DNA from: Fusobacteriota bacterium
GTDB lineage: Bacteria > Bacillota > TC1
Direction of reading: 5' to 3'
DNA length: 37,059 bases
NCBI GenBank assembly: GCA_022615965.1
Contig: JAKEGG010000057.1
Coordinates: forward strand, 1 to 37,059
Shown here: positions 33,003-37,059 of the stretch, piece after piece
Position numbering within the stretch: position 1 is the first letter of the stretch
Layout: each line of letters starts with the position of its first letter
Position numbers and translations under genes: made by a program
Notes under the pieces: generated by a model
The model's input: the letters and a program-made list of their open reading frames with translations, nothing else
Database searches by the model: none
What the model was told of the DNA's origin: nothing

Positions 33003-33497
33003 ATGGGAAAAGATGCATCATTCGATATTGTTTCAGAATTTGATTTTCAAGAGCTGGACAATGCTATTAACCAAACAAAGAAGGAAATTATCACCAGGTA
33101 TGATTTTAAGGGTACCAAAGCAGAGGTCAATCTGGCTAAGGAAAGTATTACTTTGATTGCAGAAAATGATAATAGAATCAATGCAATTGTGGATATTCTT
33201 CAGTCTAAGGCTATTAAAAGAGGCTTATCTATCAAGATTTTTGATTATGGCAAGATAGAGCCTAGTGGTGGCTCCATGGTTAAGCAGGTTATCAACTTAA
33301 GACAGGGGATCAATCAGGATATTGCTAAAAGCATTGTTAAGGAAATCAAAGCTAGTGGCTTAAAGGTTCAAAGTCAGATCCAAGGGGATGTTGTCAGGGT
33401 TACTGCTAAAAACATCGATGATTTACAGAAGGTGATCACCTTATTAAAGGAAAAGGATTTAAATATACCGTTGCAGTTTGTTAATTATAGGTCCTAG
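33003..33497 (+). CDS. YajQ/UPF0234-family nucleotide-binding protein
   Basis: The 164-residue protein begins MGKDASFDIVSEFDFQELDNAINQ, the highly conserved YajQ N-terminus, and contains RYDFKGTKAEVNL and two similar ferredoxin-like halves. In Xanthomonas a member binds cyclic di-GMP, and others bind nucleotides or RNA; the role in Firmicutes is not established. AGGAGG lies 5 nt before the ATG. It starts 2 nt after selB, so it probably belongs to the same transcript. Confidence 0.92.
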   Translation: MGKDASFDIVSEFDFQELDNAINQTKKEIITRYDFKGTKAEVNLAKESITLIAENDNRINAIVDILQSKAIKRGLSIKIFDYGKIEPSGGSMVKQVINLRQGINQDIAKSIVKEIKASGLKVQSQIQGDVVRVTAKNIDDLQKVITLLKEKDLNIPLQFVNYRS

Positions 33498-33506
33498 GAG
33501 GTTTTT

Positions 33507-34076
33507 ATGACTGTATCATTAGGTATTGATATCAGCCTGGTGCTGGTGTTTATTATTGTTTTATTCATTTGTTACAAAAGAGGGGTTTTTAAGACTATTG
33601 TTACTGTGCTTAAGACTTTTGCTACGTTGATCGCTACTTTTTATATCCAGGATCTGGTTCGTCCTTTGATTGCTCCGTATATACCTATAGATATTAATAC
33701 TAAGATCAATACAATGACTACTGTTGTGACTCCTTCTGTTTTTGAAAAGTATTTTCAGGTTTTAGTTGGTAGTCTGATATCTTCTGTTATTATATTTATA
33801 GCTCTTTATATTATTTTTACCTTTGTGAGCAATTTGTTTCTGAATTTTTTAGATAGGTTTTCTGTTACCAGTTTTGTGGATAGGCTAGGTGGTCTCTTAA
33901 CTGGTTTTGTGCTGGCTTCTTTGGTTGTTCTGGTGTTTAGCTATGTTATTACTATATTGCTGTTGATTTATAATTCTACAGTTGGTATTGGTATTATTTA
34001 TAATTCTCTGTTATTGAAGAATATCGTTGCTAATAATATTAAGTTTATTCTTGATAATATTATCTCTGTTCTTTAG
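33507..34076 (+). CDS. CvpA-family membrane protein
   Basis: The 189-residue protein has four hydrophobic helices, about 8-28, 30-50, 85-115 and 125-160, the CvpA topology, with VFIIVLFICYKRGVFKTIV at the first and second and a conserved DRLGGLLTGFVLASLVVLV segment near 128. CvpA proteins are linked to colicin V export in E. coli, and relatives occur near cell-division genes; no specific function can be given. GGAGG precedes the ATG, 9 nt after yajQ. The gene is unusually rich in T-ending codons compared with selA or selB. Confidence 0.75.
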   Translation: MTVSLGIDISLVLVFIIVLFICYKRGVFKTIVTVLKTFATLIATFYIQDLVRPLIAPYIPIDINTKINTMTTVVTPSVFEKYFQVLVGSLISSVIIFIALYIIFTFVSNLFLNFLDRFSVTSFVDRLGGLLTGFVLASLVVLVFSYVITILLLIYNSTVGIGIIYNSLLLKNIVANNIKFILDNIISVL

Positions 34077-34085
34077 GTGGCTATT

Positions 34086-35132
34086 ATGAAAAAAATTGGT
34101 ATCTTAACTTGTGGCGGTGATGCTCCTGGCTTGAATGCTGCAATAAGAGGTGTGGTCAAGTCGGTCAAGGAGCTGTATAATATGGAGACTGTTGGTTTCT
34201 ATTTTGGCTTCAAAGGTCTTATTGAAAATGATTTTACTATGTTGAATAATACTTCTGGTTACTTGACCAGAGGGGGGACTATTCTAAAAACTTCCAGAGA
34301 AAAGCCTTTTAAAGATCCTGATAGCAGGGATAAGCTGGCTGCTATTTTAAATACTTACAGGTATCATGATCTTGATGCTTTGGTTATTTTAGGTGGTAAT
34401 GGTACTTTAAAGACTGCTTATGCCTTGCAAAAAGAGCTTGGTCTTAATGTTCTGGTTCTTCCTAAGACGATCGATAATGATATTTATGGTACTGATATTT
34501 CTTTTGGTTTTTCTTCTGCGGTGGATATTGCTACTGAGGCTATTGATAGGATTCATTCCACAGCTACCTCTCATCAGAGAGTAATGGTGGTAGAGGTTAT
34601 GGGGCATAAGGCAGGCTGGATTTCTTTGATGGCTGGACTTGCAAGTGGTAGTGATATTATTTTGCTTCCTGAGATTCCTTTTTCTTATAGGAGGATCTAT
34701 GATCTTATTGATAGGAGGGTTTCTTTAAGGAAGGATTCTACCATTATTTGTGTTGGTGAAGGTGCTATTAGTCTTGATGAGTCTGGTCTTTCCAAGGAGG
34801 AATTGGAACAGAGTCGTAATCATTTAAGTATCGGTCAGAGAATTGCTGGTAGTATTGATAAGTTTACTCCTTATGATAGTCGTCTTACTGTTTTAGGCTA
34901 TGTGCAAAGAGGTGGTACGCCTAATGCTTTTGATAGGAATCTGGCTACTATTCTTGGGGCTAGTGCTGCTAAGTTGATAGATAGTGGTAATTTTGGCAAT
35001 CTGGTTGCTTATGTCAATAATAGGGCTATACCTGTTCCTTTAAATAGTATTGCTGGCAAACTAAAGGTTGTTGGATTAAATAATTCCTATTTACAGTCTG
35101 CTAGGTCTATTGGAGTTTCTTTTGGGGATTAG
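34086..35132 (+). CDS. pfkA: 6-phosphofructokinase, group III-like
   Basis: The 348-residue enzyme phosphorylates fructose 6-phosphate. Seen are the N-terminal TCGGDAPGLNAAIRG, LGGNGTLKTAY (102-112), PKTIDND (126-132, catalytic D130) and MGHKAGWIS (172-180). The Gly after Asn in GGNGT fits ATP as donor, while the Lys in PKTIDND is the residue typical of pyrophosphate-type and mixed group III enzymes (group I ATP enzymes read PGTIDND). The donor is thus probably ATP, but pyrophosphate cannot be excluded. The frame starts at GTG (34077), overlapping no gene; the ATG at 34086 lies 5 nt after AGGTGG and gives MKKIGILTCGG, so I used it. No pyruvate kinase or dnaE is adjacent. Confidence 0.92.
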   Translation: MKKIGILTCGGDAPGLNAAIRGVVKSVKELYNMETVGFYFGFKGLIENDFTMLNNTSGYLTRGGTILKTSREKPFKDPDSRDKLAAILNTYRYHDLDALVILGGNGTLKTAYALQKELGLNVLVLPKTIDNDIYGTDISFGFSSAVDIATEAIDRIHSTATSHQRVMVVEVMGHKAGWISLMAGLASGSDIILLPEIPFSYRRIYDLIDRRVSLRKDSTIICVGEGAISLDESGLSKEELEQSRNHLSIGQRIAGSIDKFTPYDSRLTVLGYVQRGGTPNAFDRNLATILGASAAKLIDSGNFGNLVAYVNNRAIPVPLNSIAGKLKVVGLNNSYLQSARSIGVSFGD

Positions 35133-35177
35133 TTGATTTTTTTTGGGAAAATTGCTGAAAATATTTGGAAAAGAGTA

Positions 35178-35183
35178 TATAAT
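35178..35183 (+). promoter_or_regulatory. -10 element of the gcvH promoter
   Basis: TATAAT lies 41 nt before the gcvH ATG. The best -35 is TTGCTG (35152-35157), but the 20-bp spacer is too long to be confident. A separate promoter is likely, as gcvH also has its own terminator. Confidence 0.4.
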
Positions 35184-35223
35184 ACTAATATATATACTTA
35201 ATTAAATCAAATGGAGGAAAAAA

Positions 35224-35595
35224 ATGGGAAATTTAAGATTTACTAAGAATCATGAATGGCTTCGTGTTGATGGAGACAAAGCTTATATTGGAATCAGCGA
35301 CTATGCTCAACATGCAATGGGCGATGTTGTATTCGTAGAGCTTCCTGAGTTAGATGCTTCTTTCAAACAAGATGATAATATTGCAACAATCGAGTCTGTT
35401 AAAGCAGTTTCTGATGTTTATTCACCAGTTTCTGGTAAAGTTGTAGAGATCAACGAAGAATTAGAAGATGAGCCAGCTGCTATCAACGAAGATCCGTATG
35501 GCAAAGGCTGGATTTTCGCTATTGAGTTAGAAGATGCTTCTCAAGCTGATTCATTGATGTCAGAAAGCGATTACGAAGAATTTATTAAAAAGTAG
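35224..35595 (+). CDS. gcvH: Glycine cleavage system H protein
   Basis: The 123-residue lipoyl carrier has the H-protein pattern: FTKNHEWLRVDGDKAYIGISDYAQ at the start, DVVFVELPELD, and the lipoylated lysine K60 in ESVKAVSDVYSPVSG, with the C-terminal NEDPYGKGWIF. It shuttles the aminomethyl group in glycine cleavage, and in some bacteria serves as the lipoyl relay for other enzymes. No gcvT, gcvP or lipoamide dehydrogenase is beside it, so it is a free-standing gene with a GGAGG site. Its codons (CGT, GAT, CCG) suggest higher expression than its neighbours. LipB and LipA in this window would modify it. Confidence 0.95.
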   Translation: MGNLRFTKNHEWLRVDGDKAYIGISDYAQHAMGDVVFVELPELDASFKQDDNIATIESVKAVSDVYSPVSGKVVEINEELEDEPAAINEDPYGKGWIFAIELEDASQADSLMSESDYEEFIKK

Positions 35596-35621
35596 GTATT
35601 GGATTAATACTATAGTTTTTC

Positions 35622-35651
35622 ATACACCTTGAGGGATCAAGGTGTATTTTT
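35622..35651 (+). terminator. Intrinsic terminator of gcvH
   Basis: ATACACCTTGA (35622-35632) and TCAAGGTGTAT (35637-35647) form an 11-bp perfect stem with a GGGA loop, followed by TTTT. It lies 26 nt after the gcvH stop. Confidence 0.9.
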
Positions 35652-35678
35652 ATTTGTTATTATATATTTTAATGAATA

Positions 35679-35708
35679 TTGTTTTTTATTGTTAAAAAGT
35701 TGTATAAT
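35679..35708 (+). promoter_or_regulatory. Candidate promoter of the surface-protein gene
   Basis: TTGTTT (35679-35684) and TATAAT (35703-35708) with an 18-bp spacer, 47 nt before the ATG at 35756. It follows the gcvH terminator, so the gene is probably transcribed separately. The surrounding sequence is very T-rich, so the -35 is only moderately supported. Confidence 0.5.
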
Positions 35709-35755
35709 TAAAAATAATGAGTGATAATTTGTTTTTTTATATAGGGAGGTTTATT

Positions 35756-37059
35756 ATGAAAAAGAGGTTATTTTTGGGTTCTGTATTTCTTTTCCTGATA
35801 AGTTTAGTTTTACTTATTTCTTCAGGTTTGTTTGCAGATACACTGGGTTATTTTAGTCCAAATTCATATTCTGATAACGACAGTGTTTCAAATCCTGACA
35901 GCGTCTATACTTCCAATAATAGCTATGCTACTTTGGATAAAAAGAATGATGATGTAACCTATAGCTTCGGTACCCAGTTTTCTGGGATACCTGTTGGAGC
36001 TATAATAACAGGTATTGAAGTTAGTGTAGAAGGTTCCACTACTGGCAGAGATGTTTCTATTACTTTGATTGATAATAATTCTGTCAGAGGTTCAAAAACT
36101 ATCGACTTAAGTGGTACTGAAAATACCTATGCTGTAGGCTCATCCTCAGATGACTGGTACTCAGGAGGCTCCTGGACAGTTTCTGACTTTACTACTAACA
36201 ATAATTTTAAATTAAAATTAGATGCTGAGTCTGGAGGAGGAACTGCTTCAATCGACCACATCCAGGTCAGAGTCCACTACACTATACCAGCAACAGCACC
36301 AACTGTAACCACAAATACACCGGCAACTAGTATTACTAACACTTCAGCCTCAGCTGGAGGTAATGTAACTGCTGATGGTGGCGCAACAGTAACTGCCAGA
36401 GGTATAGATGTAAGTACCAGCAATAGCTTTTCTACCTTCACCAGCTATCCAGCTGCCAGTGGCGGAACTGGAAGCTTTTCAGTAAATCTAACTGGTCTGG
36501 TTCAAAATACCACCTACTATTACAGAGCCTATGCTACCAATTCACAAGGAACCTCCTATGGCAGCAACGGTACTTTTAAAACCAGAACCACTCCAGCTAT
36601 TACTAATTATACTGGAACATATGATGGCAACAGTCATGGAATTACTGTTGGCAATACTATAGCAGGCGATACTGTTTATTACAGCCTTGATAACAGCACC
36701 TGGTCCACTACGCCAATAACTATAACTGATGTTACTTCTGGCACTACAGTATATGTTAAAGTTTCAAATGCAAACTATAACGACTGGTTTGGTAATGGAG
36801 CTGTTACTATAAACGCAAAAGGGCTGACTATTTCAGGCTTAACTGCAGAAAACAAAATATATAACGGCAATGCTACTGCTGGTTTAAACTTTGGATCAGC
36901 TACCTTAAGTGGAGTTGTCTCAGGGGATAATGTTTCTTTAGATGATGATTCTTATATTGCAAACTTCAATAATAAGAATGTTGGAGATGATAAACCAGTT
37001 ACTATCTCAAGTATTGATTTGGTTGGCACAGATAAAGGCAATTATAGCCTGACTTTACC
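35756..37059 (+). CDS. Large secreted protein with FN3-like and MBG/YDG-like modules, N-terminal part
   Basis: I translated this directly: 434 codons are open from the ATG at 35756 to the window edge with no stop. GGGAGG lies 7 nt before the ATG. The N-terminus (MKKRLFLGSVFLFLISL) is a signal peptide with probable cleavage after LFA at residue 27. A mature beta-rich N-terminal domain follows, with Ser/Asn/Thr/Asp-rich sequence. Next is an FN3-like module ending in TYYYRAYATNSQGTSYG, and then MBG/YDG-type modules: TYDGNSHGITV and a longer one from LTISGLTAENKIYNGN to DLVGTDKGNYSL. This is typical of large bacterial cell-surface or adhesin-like proteins. Anchoring and length are unknown, because the C-terminus is outside the window. 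Confidence 0.78.
   Translation, partial: MKKRLFLGSVFLFLISLVLLISSGLFADTLGYFSPNSYSDNDSVSNPDSVYTSNNSYATLDKKNDDVTYSFGTQFSGIPVGAIITGIEVSVEGSTTGRDVSITLIDNNSVRGSKTIDLSGTENTYAVGSSSDDWYSGGSWTVSDFTTNNNFKLKLDAESGGGTASIDHIQVRVHYTIPATAPTVTTNTPATSITNTSASAGGNVTADGGATVTARGIDVSTSNSFSTFTSYPAASGGTGSFSVNLTGLVQNTTYYYRAYATNSQGTSYGSNGTFKTRTTPAITNYTGTYDGNSHGITVGNTIAGDTVYYSLDNSTWSTTPITITDVTSGTTVYVKVSNANYNDWFGNGAVTINAKGLTISGLTAENKIYNGNATAGLNFGSATLSGVVSGDNVSLDDDSYIANFNNKNVGDDKPVTISSIDLVGTDKGNYSLTL

Overview
The window is chromosomal DNA of a low-GC, Gram-positive-type anaerobe (Firmicutes, Clostridia- or Halanaerobia-like). Signs of this are A/T-rich codon use, strong AGGAGG ribosome sites, a soj/spo0J (parA/parB) locus with consensus parS, the flavin enoyl reductase FabK, FeoB ferrous-iron uptake, a molybdenum hydroxylase subunit and selenocysteine insertion genes (selA, selB). 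No genus can be named from the sequence alone. There are no rRNA, tRNA, CRISPR or insertion-sequence features.

Layout. Positions 1-3180 (minus strand): the N-terminal third of a Ca2+-type P-ATPase cut by the window edge, then a solitary molybdopterin-binding hydroxylase subunit. Positions 3309-15459 (minus strand): one tightly packed 15-gene unit reading lipB-lipA-birA-bioY-accB-accC-accD-accA-fabH-acpP-fabK-fabD-fabG-fabF-fabZ, with an extended -10 promoter in front of lipB and an intrinsic terminator after fabZ. It combines malonyl-CoA formation, type II fatty acid synthesis, biotin uptake and ligation, and lipoate assembly from octanoyl-ACP. Positions 15526-18495 (plus strand): a ferrous-iron operon, namely a DtxR-type repressor fused to a FeoA domain, feoB and a small Cys-rich FeoB-associated protein. 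Positions 18528-20874 (minus strand): a secreted 3D-domain wall protein and a GT-C-type membrane glycosyltransferase.

Positions 20911-28664 (plus strand) hold the classical origin-proximal cluster rpmH-rnpA-yidC-jag-mnmE-mnmG-rsmG-parA-parB. Two identical 16-bp parS sites bracket parAB. dnaA is not beside rpmH, where it lies in Bacillus. Positions 28692-33000: a D-serine-dehydratase-like PLP enzyme overlapping selA, which overlaps selB. Positions 33003-35132: yajQ, a cvpA-like membrane gene and pfkA. Positions 35178-35651: a stand-alone gcvH with its own promoter and terminator; its product is a lipoyl acceptor for the LipB/LipA pair in the same window. Positions 35756-37059: the start of a large secreted protein with FN3-like and MBG/YDG-like modules, running off the window.

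Most genes are conventional. The points most worth a second look are: the PLP-enzyme/selA/selB overlap; a SelB whose guanine-specificity motif reads TKIS; a biotin ligase reduced to its catalytic core; the parS pair, one of which doubles as a terminator-like palindrome containing the rsmG stop codon; an intrinsic terminator built over the jag stop codon; and the orphan molybdenum subunit. I did not find a convincing wholly new system.
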